Origin: Salvelinus alpinus
Lineage: Eukaryota; Chordata; Actinopteri; Salmoniformes; Salmonidae
Length of the DNA: 64,000 nucleotides
Assembly: GCF_045679555.1 (NCBI RefSeq)
Contig: NC_092091.1
Span: 76,032,730 to 76,096,729 of the forward strand
Direction: 5' to 3'
This document shows, piece after piece, positions 35,317 to 47,180 of the stretch. The position numbers were made by a program, and so were the translations under genes. Under the pieces are notes generated by a model that saw nothing but the letters and a program-made list of their open reading frames with translations, was not told where the DNA came from and did no database searches. The stretch's first letter is position 1. Each line of letters opens with the position of its first letter.

Positions 35317-36183
35317 TGCACCTGGTGACCTGCCTGTTATTGGTAAACAGTTGAGGGTCTGGTAACCTGAAACAGGCTCTGTGCACCTGGTGACCTGCCT
35401 GTTATTGGTAAACAGTTGAGGGTCTGGTAACCTGAAACAGGCTCTGTGCACCTGGTGACCTGTCTGTTATTGGTAAACAGCTGAGGGTCTGGTAACCTGA
35501 AACAGGCTCTGTGCACCTGGTGACCTGTCTGTTATTGGTAAACAGCTGAGGGTCTGGTAACCTGAAACAGGCTCTGTGCACCTGGTGACCTGCCTGTTAT
35601 TGGTAAACAGCTGAGGGTCTGGTAACCTGAAACAGGCTCTGTGCACCTGGTGACCTGCCTGTTATTGGTAAACAGCTGAGGGTCTGGTATCCTGAAACAG
35701 GCTCTGTGCACCTGGTGACCTGCCTGTTATTGGTCAACAGCTGAGGGTCTGGTAACCTGAAACAGGCTCTGTGCACTTGGTGACCTGTCTGTTATTGGTA
35801 AACAGCTGAGGGTCTGGTAACCTGAAACAGGCTCTGTGCACCTGGTGACCTGCCTGTTATTGGTCAACAGCTGAGAGTCTGGTAACCTGAAACAGGCTCT
35901 GTGCACCTGGTGACCTGCCTGTTATTAGTAAACAGCTGAGGGGCTGGTAACCTGAAACAGGCTCTGTGCACCTGGTGACCTGCCTGTTATTGGTCAACAG
36001 CTGAGGGTCTGGTAACCTGAAACAGGCTCTGTGCACCTGGTGACCTGCCTGTTATTGGTCAACAGCTGAGGGTCTGGTAACCTGAAACAGGCTCTGTGCA
36101 CCTGGTGACCTGCCTGTTATTGGTCAACAGCTGAGGGTCTGGTAACCTGAAACAGGCTCTGTGCACCTGGTGACCTGCCTGTT
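35317..36183. repeat. 65-bp minisatellite, about 13 copies, unit C intron 1
   Basis: Units begin GTGCACCTGGTGACCTGCCT and end CTGAAACAGGCTCT at exact 65-bp spacing (35317, 35382, 35447 and on). It lies between exons 1 and 2. Introns 1 of B and D have no array here. Confidence 0.95.
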
Positions 36184-36204
36184 TTTTCTTCTCAGAGAAA
36201 TGTA

Positions 36205-36810
36205 ACCACGCTCAAATTCATAGAAAGAGCTATGTATGACTGGTACTGTATGTAATTCATAGACAGAACTACAGTATGTATGACTGGTACAGTATGTAAT
36301 TCATAGACAGAGCTACAGTATGTATGACTGGTACTGTATGTATTTCATAGACAGAACTATGTATGACTGGTACTGGATGTAATTCATAGACAGAACTATG
36401 TATGACTGGTACTGTATGTAATTCATAGACAGGGTTACAGTATGTATGACTGGTACTGTATGTAATTCATAGACAGAACTATGTATGACTGGTACTGTAT
36501 GTAATTCATAGACAGGGTTACAGTATGTATGACTGGTACTGTATGTAATTCATAGACAGAACTATGTATGACTGGTACTGTATGTAATTCATAGACAGAA
36601 CTATGTATGACTGGTATTGTATGTAATTCATAGACAGAACTATGTATGACTGGTACAGTATGTAATTCATAGACAGAACTATGTATGACTGGTACTGTAT
36701 GTAATTCATAGACAGAACTATGTATGACTGGTACTGTATGTAATTCATAAACAGAGCTACAGTATGTATGACTGGTACTGTATGTAATTCATAGACAGAA
36801 CTAAGTATGC
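36205..36810. repeat. 39-bp minisatellite, about 14 copies, unit C intron 1
   Basis: Units of TATGTATGACTGGTACTGTA plus TGTAATTCATAGACAGAAC, some with a four-base insertion. The flanking sequence (CAAGGACTG then ATGATAGTTT) matches B at about 31050 and D at about 55575, where the segment is single-copy. A 111-residue minus-strand frame is an artefact of 39 being divisible by three. Confidence 0.95.
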
Positions 36811-37533
36811 AAGGACTGTCCGTCCATGAGATCAAAATGATAGTTTTACCCATCTGAGACTACACAGTGTTTGTTAACAGTTCCATGGTAGAACAAGCTG
36901 ATATTTGGGGTCCTGATGGGTTTAGAAAGTAAAACTAAGCTCATTTATAAGTTACATTCATGAAGAATGAAGAATACTTTTCAAAGTCCCAAAAATGTAA
37001 GCAGCAATCGCAGATATCCTCTTTAAGTCATGCTTTAGCTATATTGTGTAATTATGGTAATTTCTTCATAAAGTAGCTTCCTGTTTATGAGAATTGAGAT
37101 GACAGCACTCTTGAGCAAACGGTCGCTACCAACCCTAAATTGGGGGGTAGGGGGGTTTGGTTATCGGAATTCTAATGATAATCAGTAGTGATGTAGGATG
37201 ATGTTTGTTCTGTTTTTAGTCATAATGTAGGATGGTGTATGTGTGTGTGTGTGTTTCTCTGCAGATGGAAGACTAAGACTCTACAGGATGGCTGCTGTGG
37301 GTTTAGGAGTGCTGTGTGTTCTACAAGTCATTCTCAACATCTCCCTGAGACTGGCTTTCTGTGAGTGAGGCCCAAATGAAACCCTATTAGCACAGTACTT
37401 TTGACAGTGCACTATGTAGGGAACAGGGAGCCATTTGGGACTGCGTACCGGAACCGATTTCAGTCAAAGTCAAGCACTGACAAAAATGTGTCAACAAAAA
37501 CAAAAAAACTGCATCAGCTCTGCTTCAAATCAA

Positions 37534-37910
37534 ATCAAATCAAATGTATTTATATAGCCCTTCTTACATCAGCTGATATCTCAAAGTGCTGTACAGAAAC
37601 CCAGCCTAAAACCACAAACAGCAAGCAATGCAGGTGTAGAAGCACGGTGGCTAGGAAAAACTCCCTAGAAAGGCCTAGGAAGAACCTAGGAAGAAACCTA
37701 GAGAGGAACCAGGCTCTGAGGGGTGGCCAGTCCTCTTCTGGCTGTGCCTGGTGGAGATTATAACAGAACATGGCCAAGATGTTCAAATGTTCATAAATGA
37801 CCAGTATGGTCAAAAAATAATAATCACAGTAGTTGTCAAGGGTGCAACAGGTCAGCACCTCAGGAGTAAATGTCAGTTGGCTTTTCATAGCCAATCATTG
37901 AGTACACTTG
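37534..37910 (-). mobile_element. Truncated 3' end of a CR1/L2-type LINE
   Basis: Starts with CAAATCAAATCAAATCAAAT and carries TATATAGCCCTTCTTACATC, the same 3' UTR as the element at 23441-29353. It is heavily 5'-truncated, in minus orientation, in the intron after the unit C membrane exon. Confidence 0.85.
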
Positions 37911-37929
37911 AGTACACAAACCATGTCTA

Positions 37930-39175
37930 CAGTGTATTCGGGAAGTATTCAGACGTCTTCACTTTTTCCACATTTTGTTACGTTACAGCCTTATTCTAAA
38001 ATTGATGAGGGGAAAAAAATATTGAATCAATCTACACACCGCATAATGACAAAGTGAAAACAGGTTAATATATATTTTTCCAAATGTATAAAAAAACAAA
38101 ACATAAATACCTTATATACATAAGTATTCAGACCCTTTGCTTTGAGACTCGAAATTGAGCTCAGGTGCATCCTGTTTCCATTGATCATCCTTGAGATGTT
38201 TCTACAACTTGATTGGAGTCCACCTGTGGTAAAATCAATTGATTGGACATGATTTGGAAAGGCATACACCTGTCTATATAAAGGTCCCATAGTTGACAGT
38301 GCATGTCAGAGCAAAAACCAAGCCACGAGGTCAAAGGAATTGTCCATAGAGCTCGGAGACAGGATTGTGTCGAGGCACATATCTGGGGAAGGGTACAAAG
38401 AAATGTCTGCAGCATTGAAGGTCCCCAAGAACACAGTGGCCTCCATCATTCCTAAATGGAAGGAGTTTGGAAACACCAAGACTCTTCCTAGAGCTTGCCA
38501 CCTGGCCAAAATTAGCAATAGGGGGAGAAGGGCCTTGGTCAGGGAGGTGACCAAGAACCTGATGGTCACTCTGACAAAGCTCCAGAGTTCCTCTGTGGAG
38601 ATGGGAGAACCTTCCAGAAGGACAACCATCTATGTAGCACTCCACCAATCAGGCCTTTATGGTGGAGTGGCCAGACGGAAGCCACTCCTCACTAAAAGGC
38701 ACATGACAGACAACGCAGGAATGGCTTCGGGACAAGTCTTTGAATATCCTTCGGTGGCCCAGCCAAAGCCCGGACTTGAACCCAATCGAACACCTCTGGA
38801 GAGACTTAATATCTGTGCAGCGATGCTCCCCATCCAACCTAACAGAGGTCGAGAGGATCTACAGAGAAAAATGGGAGAAACTCCCCAAATAAAGGTGTGC
38901 CAAGCTTGTAGAATCATACCCAATAAGCCTCAAGTCTGTAATCGCTGCCAAAGGTGCTTCAACAAAGTGCTGAGTAAAGGGTCTAAATACTTATGTAAAT
39001 GTGATATTTCTGTTTAATTATTTATAATAAAGTTGCAAACATTTCTACAAAACTGTTTTTCGCTTTGTCATTATGTGTTATTTTGTGTAGATTGATGAGG
39101 GGAGAAAACAATTTCATACATTGTAGATAAGGCTGTAAGAAAGTCAAAGGGTCTGAATACTTTCCGAATGCACTG
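37930..39175 (+). mobile_element. Tc1/mariner element with internal deletion
   Basis: Flanked by TA (37928-37929 and 39176-39177), with matching terminal repeats CAGTGTATTCGGGAAGTATT and AATACTTTCCGAATGCACTG. A 225-residue frame (38340-39017) starts like a Tc1 transposase helix-turn-helix region (ALKVPKNTVASII). It jumps at about residue 122 from the region before the catalytic core to the segment normally near its end. The middle, with the first catalytic Asp residues, is missing, so the copy is non-autonomous. It lies in the unit C intron. Confidence 0.9.
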
Positions 39176-40656
39176 TATAAGCCTGGGATATCAACCATTC
39201 AAAGTTGGCCTTAGTTGGAGTGACAATAGAATTCTATGTAAGTGACCTTACTGAGTAAAATATTTGCCATTAGGCCATGTCCTTTGCTAGCAAATACATT
39301 CCCCCTGGTCGTCACTAGTTAACACGGCCACAAAGTCATAATTATGGCTAAGCCCTAATTTCTCTTCTTAAAATGTACTTTTAATCTAACCTAACTAATG
39401 AAGGCCAAGTTTGATGCGTAGATCTACCAGACCTTCCAAGCATTTGGGCGGAAGTGTCTGGGAACGAGATTAGGTGTCTAAACTTAACTTTAGAGCGTGT
39501 GTCATCCTTCAGCACAGCATGTCACCCTTTATATGTTTATATCATATTCAACATAGTGGGTGATGTCACATTTGACATGGGAGATATTGTCACACAGTTA
39601 GGCCATGTTTATGAACCCTTTATAAAGCATGACATATACTTATAGATGCTATATAACACATTTATGTAGTGCTTATGAAAGCATTACGAAGGATGTATAA
39701 AAGCCTTCATAAGCTGAAGGTGATTTAAAGCGGGACCATGAAGGTCAGGCTATGTTATGAAGTTATTATTTGTGAGTATTAAAGACTAAATCCCAATCAG
39801 TGAAAGAATGATTGATCTAGCTAACTAGCAGATTTACATCATTCATCAACATCAATGATCAGGTGATTGTCTCTCCTCTTTTCCCTGATGTCAATCATGT
39901 CTTTTGTAACCAGTGGTGTAGTGATACTTGTTTATGACATCATCATGTCTGAATCAGAGTTTGTACCGACAGATGACACCTTTTGAATCTCTTTATAGAA
40001 TACACATAAAATGCATCCTCAGATAACAACGTCTGACTATATCCACATTGTCTCAAGAAAATGTTCTATGTCCTACACCAAGTCAGGAACAGCTCATTTC
40101 AAAATAGACTGTAAACATCCATGTCAATCTTGAATGATAATTCATCACATTTTACTGGTGAAATGTCCACACTGCAAGCCAATCATCTGAGTCATTATCA
40201 TGGGAATATGCATTTAGATATTATTGAATTACTGTTTTGTGAGTGAATTAACCAGGAGCTATATGTATCAATCCTTTCCAGATAACAGAGGCAATGAGAC
40301 TGAAGAGAGAGACCAGCTACAGACCAGTTGCAACACCCTGACTGAAGAGAGAGACCAGCTACAGAAGGAAAGAGATTATCTCATGACAAAGTTCTCTAAT
40401 CTGAGTGAGTTCACCTAATAAATGATCATAACATCACATAGTCAACTTGTGTTTGTATTCTACAATAACAGGTGCAGAATAATAAGATGATAATTCATGT
40501 TTCTGTCTTGTAGAACAAACCTGTCCTGAAGGCTGGCAGCAGTTTGAATCCAGTTGGTACTTCCTGTCTACTGTGAAAAAACCCTGGAAGGAGAGCAGAC
40601 AGGACTGTCTGGAGAGAGGAGCAGACCTGGTGATCGTAAACAGTGATATGGAACAG

Positions 40657-40813
40657 GTGAGTGAGTGAGTGAGTGAGTGAGTGAGTGAGTGAGTGAGTGA
40701 GTGAGTGAGTGAGTGAGTGAGTGAGTGAGTGAGTGAGTAGGTGAGTGAGTGAGTGAGTGAGTGAGTGAGTGAGTGAGTGAGTGAGTGAGTGAGTGAGTGA
40801 GTGAGTGAGTGAG
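40657..40813. repeat. (GTGA)n tract starting at the splice donor of lectin exon 1, unit C
   Basis: About 39 GTGA units begin on the first intron base after GAACAG at 40656, with one GTAG interruption near 40737. Each shift of four bases recreates GTGAGT, a consensus donor. Unit A has only GTGAGGGTCTGTG at this point. Confidence 0.97.
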
Positions 40814-41012
40814 AGAAATGGCGGGGGAGTTATGATCAAACATCTCTTGGTAAGTAATGCATCTTACAGTATTTAACACATATAGTCTATAGTAGTTGAC
40901 AATATCAGTATCTTTCTCACCAACAGGAGTTTCTCTTTGGCTTCAATAAGAGAGCCTGGATTGGTCTGACTGACTCTGTTACTGAGGGGACCTGGAAATG
41001 GGTGGACGGCAC

Positions 41013-43830
41013 CCCACTGACCACCCCAAGGTAAGACACTACTGCTCCATAATAACATAATAACACTGACCACCCCAAGGTAAGAGACTACTGTTGTAAT
41101 AACACTGACCATCCCAAGGTAAGAGACTACTGCTCTATAATAACACTGACCAACCCAAGGTAAGACACTACTGCTCTAATAACACTGACCACCCCAAGGT
41201 AATACACTACTGCTCTATAATAACACTGACCAACCCAAGGTAATACACTACTGTTCTAATAACACTGACCACCCCAAGGTAAGAGACTACTGCTCTATAA
41301 TAACACTGACCACCCCAAGGTAAGAGACTACTGCTCTAATAACACTGACCACCCCAAGGTAAGAGACTACTGCTCTATAATAACACTGACCACCCCAAGG
41401 TAAGAGACTACTGCTCTATAATAACACTGACCACCCCAAGGTAAGAGACTACTGCTCTATAATAACACTGACCACCCCAAGGTAAGACACTACTGCTGTA
41501 ATAACACTGTCCACCCCAAGGTAAGAGACTACTGCTGTAATAACACTGATCACCCCAAGGTAAGAGACTACTGCTGTAATAAGACTGATTACCCCAAGGT
41601 AAGACAATACTGCTCTATAATAACACTGACCACCCCAAGGTAAGAGACTACTGCTCTATAATAACACTGACCACCCCAAGGTAAGAGACTACTGCTCTAT
41701 AATAACACTGACCACCCCAAGGTAAGAGATTACTGCTCTATAATAACACTACCCACCCCAAGGTAAGACACTACTGCTCTATATTAACACTGACCACCCC
41801 AACATAAGAGACTACTAATCTAATAACACTGACCACCCCAAGGTAAGATACTACTGCTGTAATAACACTGTCCACCCCAAGGTAAGAGACTACTGTTCTA
41901 TAATAACACTGACCACCCCAAGGTAAGAGACTTGTAACGGCTGTCTAATTTCTCCTCCTCGGATGAAGAGGAGGAGTAAGAGTCGGACCAAAACGCAGCG
42001 TTGTACGATGACATAATGAATTTATTAATAAAGCAAAGACGAACACACAAAGAACACTTGAATAATACAAAACAACAAAACGACGTAGACAGACCTGAAC
42101 TTGAGAACTTACATAAAGACACGAAGAACGCACGAACAGGTACAGACTACACGAACGAACAAACGAAATAGTCCCGTGTGGTGCAATAGACACAGACACA
42201 GGAACAATCACCCACAAACAAACAGTGAGAACAGCCTACCTTAATATGGTTCTCAATCAGAGGAAACGTCAAACACCTGCCTCTAATTGAGAACCATATC
42301 AGGCAACACATTTAACCCAACATAGAAACACATAACATAGAATGCCCACCCCAACTCACGCCCTGACCAACTAAACACATACACAAACAAAGGAAAACAG
42401 GTCAGGAACGTGACAAGACTACTGCTCTATAAGAACACTGACCACCCCAAGGTAAGAGACTACTGCTCTATAAGAACACTAACCACCCCAAGGTAAGAGA
42501 CTACTGCTCTATAATAACACTGACCCCCCCAAGGTAAGAGACTACTGCTCTATAATAACACTGACCACCCCAAGGTAAGACACTACTGCTCTAATAACAC
42601 TGACCACCCCAAGGTAAGACACTACTGCTCTAATAACACTGACCACCCCAAGGTAAGAGACTACTGCTCTATAATAACACTGACCACTCCAAGGTAAGAG
42701 ACTACTGCTCTGTAATAACACTGACCACCCCAAGGTAAGAGACTACTGCTCTAATAACACTGACCACCCCAAGGTAAGTCACTACTGCTCTAATAACACT
42801 GACCACCCCAAGGTAATATACTACTGCTCTGTAATAACACTGACCACCCCAAGGTAAGACACTACTGCTCTAATAACACTGACCACCCCAAGGTAAGAGA
42901 CTACTGCTCTAATAACACTGACCACCCCAAGGTAAGAGACTACTGCTCTGTAATAACACTGACCACCCCAAGGTAAGAGACTACTGCTCTGTAATAACAC
43001 TGACCACCCCAAGGTAAGAGACTACTGCTCTATAATAACACTGACCATCCCAAGGTAAGAGACTACTGCTATAATAACACTGACCACCCCAAGGTAAGAG
43101 ACTACTGCTCTATAATAACACTGACCACCCCAAGGTAAGAGACTACTGCTCTATAATAACACTGACCACCCCAAGGTAAGAGACTACTGCTCTATAATAA
43201 CACTGACCACCCCAAGGTAAGAGACTACTGCTCTATAATAACACTGACCACCCCAAGGTAAGAGACTACTGCTCTATAATAACACTGACCACCCCAAGGT
43301 AAGAGACTACTGCTCTATAATAACACTGACCACCCCAAGGTAAGAGACTACTGCTCTATAATTACACTGACCATCCCAAGGTAAGAGACTACTGCTATAA
43401 TAACACTGACCACCCCAAGGTAAGAGACTACTGCTCTATAATAACACTGACCACCCCAAGGTAAGAGACTGCTGCTCTAATAACACTGACCACCCCAAGG
43501 TAAGAGACTACTGCTCTATAATAACACTGACCACCCCAAGGTAAGAGACTACTGCTCTATAATAACACTGACCACCCCAAGGTAAGAGACTACTGCTCTA
43601 ATAACACTGACCACCCCAAGGTAAGAGACTACTGCTCTATAATAACACTGACCACCCCAAGGTAAGAGACTACTGCTCTATAATAACACTGACCACCCCA
43701 AGGTAAGAGACTACTGCTCTAATAACACTGACCACCCCAAGGTAAGAGACTACTGCTCTATAATAACACTGACCACCCCAAGGTAAGAGACTACTGCTAT
43801 GTAATAACAATAACCACATTGTAAGGAGTA
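41013..43830. repeat. 41-bp minisatellite carrying a complete 5' splice site, about 55-60 copies
   Basis: Units of CACTGACCACCCCAAGGTAA followed by GAGACTACTGCTCTATAATAA (39-bp variants lack TA) start at the exon/intron border at 41030/41031. Every unit repeats the last bases of the second lectin exon plus AAG|GTAAGAG. At the far end, CAATGACCATAAGGTGAGAC and GGTGTGATAGAGAC (about 43858-43905) resemble the single border seen in unit A. An LTR-like element splits the array at 41933-42415. Reading from the exon into the array meets TAA at once. Confidence 0.97.
41933..42415. mobile_element. 483-bp LTR-like element (solo LTR candidate) inside the array
   Basis: Bounded by TGTAACG and CGTGACA, starting TG and ending CA, with a 5-bp direct duplication AGACT (41928-41932 and 42416-42420). 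The array unit reads continuously if the insert is removed. No coding sequence. TG...CA ends with a 5-bp duplication fit an LTR, though a non-autonomous DNA element of the same size is possible. Related copies are common in salmonids from memory. Confidence 0.7.
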
Positions 43831-44074
43831 GGACGGATTCTCTGGGTTGTTCATAATCCAATGACCATAAGGTGAGACTTGACCATCCAGGTGTGATAGA
43901 GACTTTTAACAAATTACATGTTGCTTCAAATCATGTTCATAAAAAGCATTGTTTCCACTCATTGGTGTCTTTCCACAAACACTAAAGACATATCTTAAAA
44001 TGTAATTAAATTAAAACATGTCTGTATTTACAATGACCCCATTTTTTTGTTTTTTTAACACTGACTCTATGCAC

Positions 44075-45335
44075 ACTCACTAGACTTTACCCAGACACTC
44101 ACTAGACTCTAGCCACACACTCACTAGACTTTACCCACACACTCACTAGACTCTAGCCACACACTCACTAGACTTTACCCACATACTCACTAGACTCTAC
44201 CCACACACTCACTAGACTCTAGCCACACACTCACTAGACTTTACCCACACACTCACTAGACTCTACCCACACACTCACTAGACTCTAGCCACACACTCAC
44301 TAGACTTTACCCACACACTCACTAGACTCTAGCCACACACTCACTAGACTTTACCCACACACTCACGAAACTCTAGCCACACACTCACTAGACTCTACCC
44401 ACACGCTCACTAGACTCTACCCACACGCTCACTAGACTCTACCAACACACTCACTAGACTCTACCCACACGCTCACTAGACTCTAGCCACACACTCACTA
44501 GACTCTACCCACACGCTCACTAGACTCTACCCACACGCTCACTAGACTCTACCAACACACTCACTAGACTCTACCCACACGCTCACTAGACTCTACCAAC
44601 ACACTCACTAGACTCTAGCCACACACTCACTAGACTTTACCCACACACTCACTAGACTCTAGCCACACACTCACTAGACTTTACCCACACACTCACGAAA
44701 CTCTAGCCACACACTCACTAGACTCTACCCACACGCTCACTAGACTCTACCCACACGCTCACTAGACTCTACCAACACACTCACTAGACTCTACCCATAC
44801 GCTCACTAGACTCTACCCATACGCTCACTAGACTCTACCCACACACTCACTAGACTATACCCACACACTCATTAGACTCTACCCACACACTCATTAGACT
44901 CTACCCACACACTCATTAGACTCTACCCACATACTCACTAGACTCTACCCACACACTCATTAGACTCTACCCACACACTCACTAGACTATACCCACACAC
45001 TCATTAGACTCTAGCCACACACTCACTAGATTCTACCCACACAATCACTAGACTCTACCCACACACTCACTAGACTCTACCCACACACTCACTAGATTCT
45101 ACCCACACACTCACTAGACTCTACCCACACACTCACTAGACTCTACCCACACACTCACTAGACTCTACCCACACACTCACTAGACTCTACCCACACACTC
45201 ACTAGACTCTACCCACACAATCACTAGACTCTACCCACACACTCACTAGATTCTACCCACACACTCACTAGACTCTACCCACACACTCACTAGACTCTAC
45301 CCACACACTCACTAGACTCTACCCACACACTCACA
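44075..45335. repeat. 22-bp minisatellite, about 57 copies, in unit C intron
   Basis: Same unit as in unit A (TCACTAGACTCTACCCACAC), at the same intron position, but with its own variants (CTCTAGCCACAC, TTTACCCACAC, CTCATTAGAC) and without the CpG-rich block. The variant sets differ, so the two arrays grew separately or have been homogenised since duplication. Confidence 0.95.
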
Positions 45336-45344
45336 CATACTTAC

Positions 45345-45560
45345 ACTGATACTCAAATACACACATACATGTACACACAAAACACACACACACGTATATT
45401 GACCCCACAAATCAGTCCCATTTAAAATCGTATTATCCCTAACCCGTGCTCTTACTCTAAACCTAATCATAACCCTAAACCTAACTCTAACCATAACCCT
45501 AAAACTAACCCTAGCTCCTAACACTAACCCTATACTAATTCTAACCTTAACCCCCTAGAT
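45345..45560. repeat. Degenerate CCCTAA/TCTAAC stretch, unit C
   Basis: Irregular ACCCTAAAC and TAACTCTAACC units following CA-rich sequence, matching 18300-18540 in unit A. Confidence 0.5.
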
Positions 45561-45619
45561 ATAGTATTTAACACGTCCACCCACACTTTCACATTCTTCA
45601 CACTCGCTCTGCTACTCTG

Positions 45620-45808
45620 TTTATTATCTGTCCTAATTGCCTAGTCACTTTTTATTTTGTGTTATTATTTTCATTTTTATTTAGCAAATGTTTTACTCAT
45701 TTACTTCTTACTGTTTAACTCTGCATTGTTGGGAAGGACCCGTAACTAAACATTTCATGGTAAAGTCTACACCTGTTCTATTTCGCTCATGTGACAAAAT
45801 ACAATGTT
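45620..45808 (+). mobile_element. Salmonid LINE/SINE 3' tail before lectin exon 3 of unit C
   Basis: AACTCTGCATTGTTGGGAAG and ATTTCATGGTAAAGTCTACA match the tail at 19960-20050 in unit A. It ends about 35 bp before the exon at 45845. Presence at the same site in both units shows the insertion is older than their duplication. Confidence 0.7.
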
Positions 45809-46164
45809 TATGATTTTATTTTCTCTGTCTTGTTTACCCTGTAGTTACTGGCACACACAGCAGCCTGATAATGGTGGTGACAACCCAGCAAATCGGAAGG
45901 AGGACTGTGTTGAGCTGAACACAGTAACATGGCGTCCTGTAAAGGCATGGAATGACCTGTCATGTTTAAACAATCGTTACTGGATTTGTGAGAAAGTGGA
46001 AACAACACCATGACAACAGAGGAGGCTGGTGGGAGGACTGAAAGGAATTTTATAATATCTGTACATTACAATTCTACCGGTGATTGCAAATGTACAATGA
46101 TTAATGTTTTGCTTGAGATTAAGAATCAGTGATAGACCTTGCAAGTGCATGAAAAGGTCAACTG

Positions 46165-46735
46165 TACAAATCAAATCAAATTTTATTTGTCACATACACA
46201 TGGTTAGCAGATGTTAATGCGAGTGTAGCGAAATGCTTGTGCTTCTAGTTCCGACAATGCAGTAATAACCAACAAGTAATCTAACCTAACAATTCCACAA
46301 CTACTACCTTATACACACAAGTGTAAAGGGATAAAGAATATGTACATAAAGATATATGAATGAGTGATGGTACAGAACGGCATAGGCAAGATGCAGTAGA
46401 TGGTATAGAGTACAGTATATACATATGAGATGAGTAATGTAGGGTATATAAACATAAAGTGGCATAGTTTAAAGTGGCTAGTGATACATGTATTACATAA
46501 AGATGGCAAGATGCAGTAGACGATATAGAGTACAGTATATACATATGAGATGAGTGATATAGGGTATGTAAACATTATATTAAGTGCCATTGTTTAAAGT
46601 GGCTAATGATACATTTTTACATAATTTCCATCAATTCCCATTATTAAAGTGGCTGGAGTTGAGTCAGTATGTTGGCAGCGGCCACTAAATGTTAGTGGTG
46701 GCTGTTTAACAGTCTGATGGCCTTGAGATAGAAGC
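46165..46735 (-). mobile_element. LINE 3' end, 5'-truncated, minus strand
   Basis: Begins with CAAATCAAATCAAATTTTAT and contains the complement of the tail of the 9210-11871 element (TGCTTCTAGTTCCGACAATG, TAGCAGATGTTAATGCGAGT). It runs up to CAGTCTGATGGCCTTGAGAT and ends where the retroviral LTR starts. It contains an internal repeat of the CAGTAGA...GAGTACAGTATATACAT segment. Confidence 0.85.
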
Positions 46736-47180
46736 TGTTAAAGTCATATGGCTGTGTGTTGAAACTATACTTTGGGTAACAGATGGATAAAGGGAACTAA
46801 GAGTTCCTGTTGATACTATGTTCCAGTCTTACTTCTGCTTGCACATGATAGCAATAACAGGAAGAGTGATTGGGAAACTAACTGCAAATAACACAATAAG
46901 CTGAACTCTGCCTAGCAGAGACATCTTTGTATTAGCAACTATTAATTATGAGCTTATATGGTATTACTGTTAAGGGACATCACCCCGGGTGGGGTGATCC
47001 TCAGTAGGGGATAAAAAGGGAAAACACCATATTTTGTGCTGAGTGTGTTACATGCAAATTACTGTAAGTGTATACCCCGGCTTGCAATCCGGCTTGCAAT
47101 CCTTATTAAACAAACTAACCTCTGATCAAAGAAGTTTCCTGTGGTCACTTGTTTGTACATGGAGCAGAATTTCCTTTACA
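46736..47180 (+). mobile_element. Endogenous retrovirus 5' LTR (about 445 bp)
   Basis: Starts TGTTAAAG and ends TTTACA, so TG...CA ends are present. A TATA-like GATAAAAAGG lies near 47020 and an ATTAAA-type signal near 47103. Six bases downstream, TGG at 47186 could open a primer-binding site; the tRNA is not identified. It directly abuts the LINE on its left, and no flanking duplication is evident. No matching 3' LTR was found in the window. Confidence 0.6.

Larger units (their letters stand above)
34932..46013 (+). pseudogene. C-type lectin-like receptor, unit C (frameshifted start exon, full lectin domain)
   Basis: Exons: 34932-35032, 37265-37360 (membrane), neck 40282-40404, lectin 40514-40656, 40927-41030 and 45845-46013 (stop TGA). 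The start exon is two bases shorter than in B and D, so its frame hits TGA at 35016-35018 after 28 codons. All later exons are open and keep the family phases. The neck has EERDQLQ repeats; the lectin part has [13 protein letters not shown], a QPD triplet, WNDLSC and WICEK. No exon like the B/D neck exon is found in the LINE- and Tc1-filled intron 37361-40281. It may still be expressed from ATG 37288-37290, just before the membrane helix, or by splicing from B exons. The donor at 41030/41031 starts a long array of donor copies. Confidence 0.75.
39343..46050 (+). repeat. Segmental duplication block C (paralogous to 11872-20290)
   Basis: Colinear with block A from TTATGGCTAAG through the neck, lectin exons, 22-bp array and CCATGACAACAGAGG. 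Compared with A it lacks the LINE and the Tc1 element, and has a (GTGA)n tract, a 41-bp donor array and an LTR-like insertion. Confidence 0.9.

Noticed and set aside
36518-36853. 111-residue minus-strand repeat protein
   Set aside because: Follows from a 39-bp repeat divisible by three within an intron.
38306-38923. Minus-strand frames over the Tc1 element
   Set aside because: Antisense shadows of the + strand transposase frame.
45400-45560. Interstitial telomere
   Set aside because: CCCTAA units are too irregular and short, and the same degenerate stretch is shared with unit A as part of the duplicated block.
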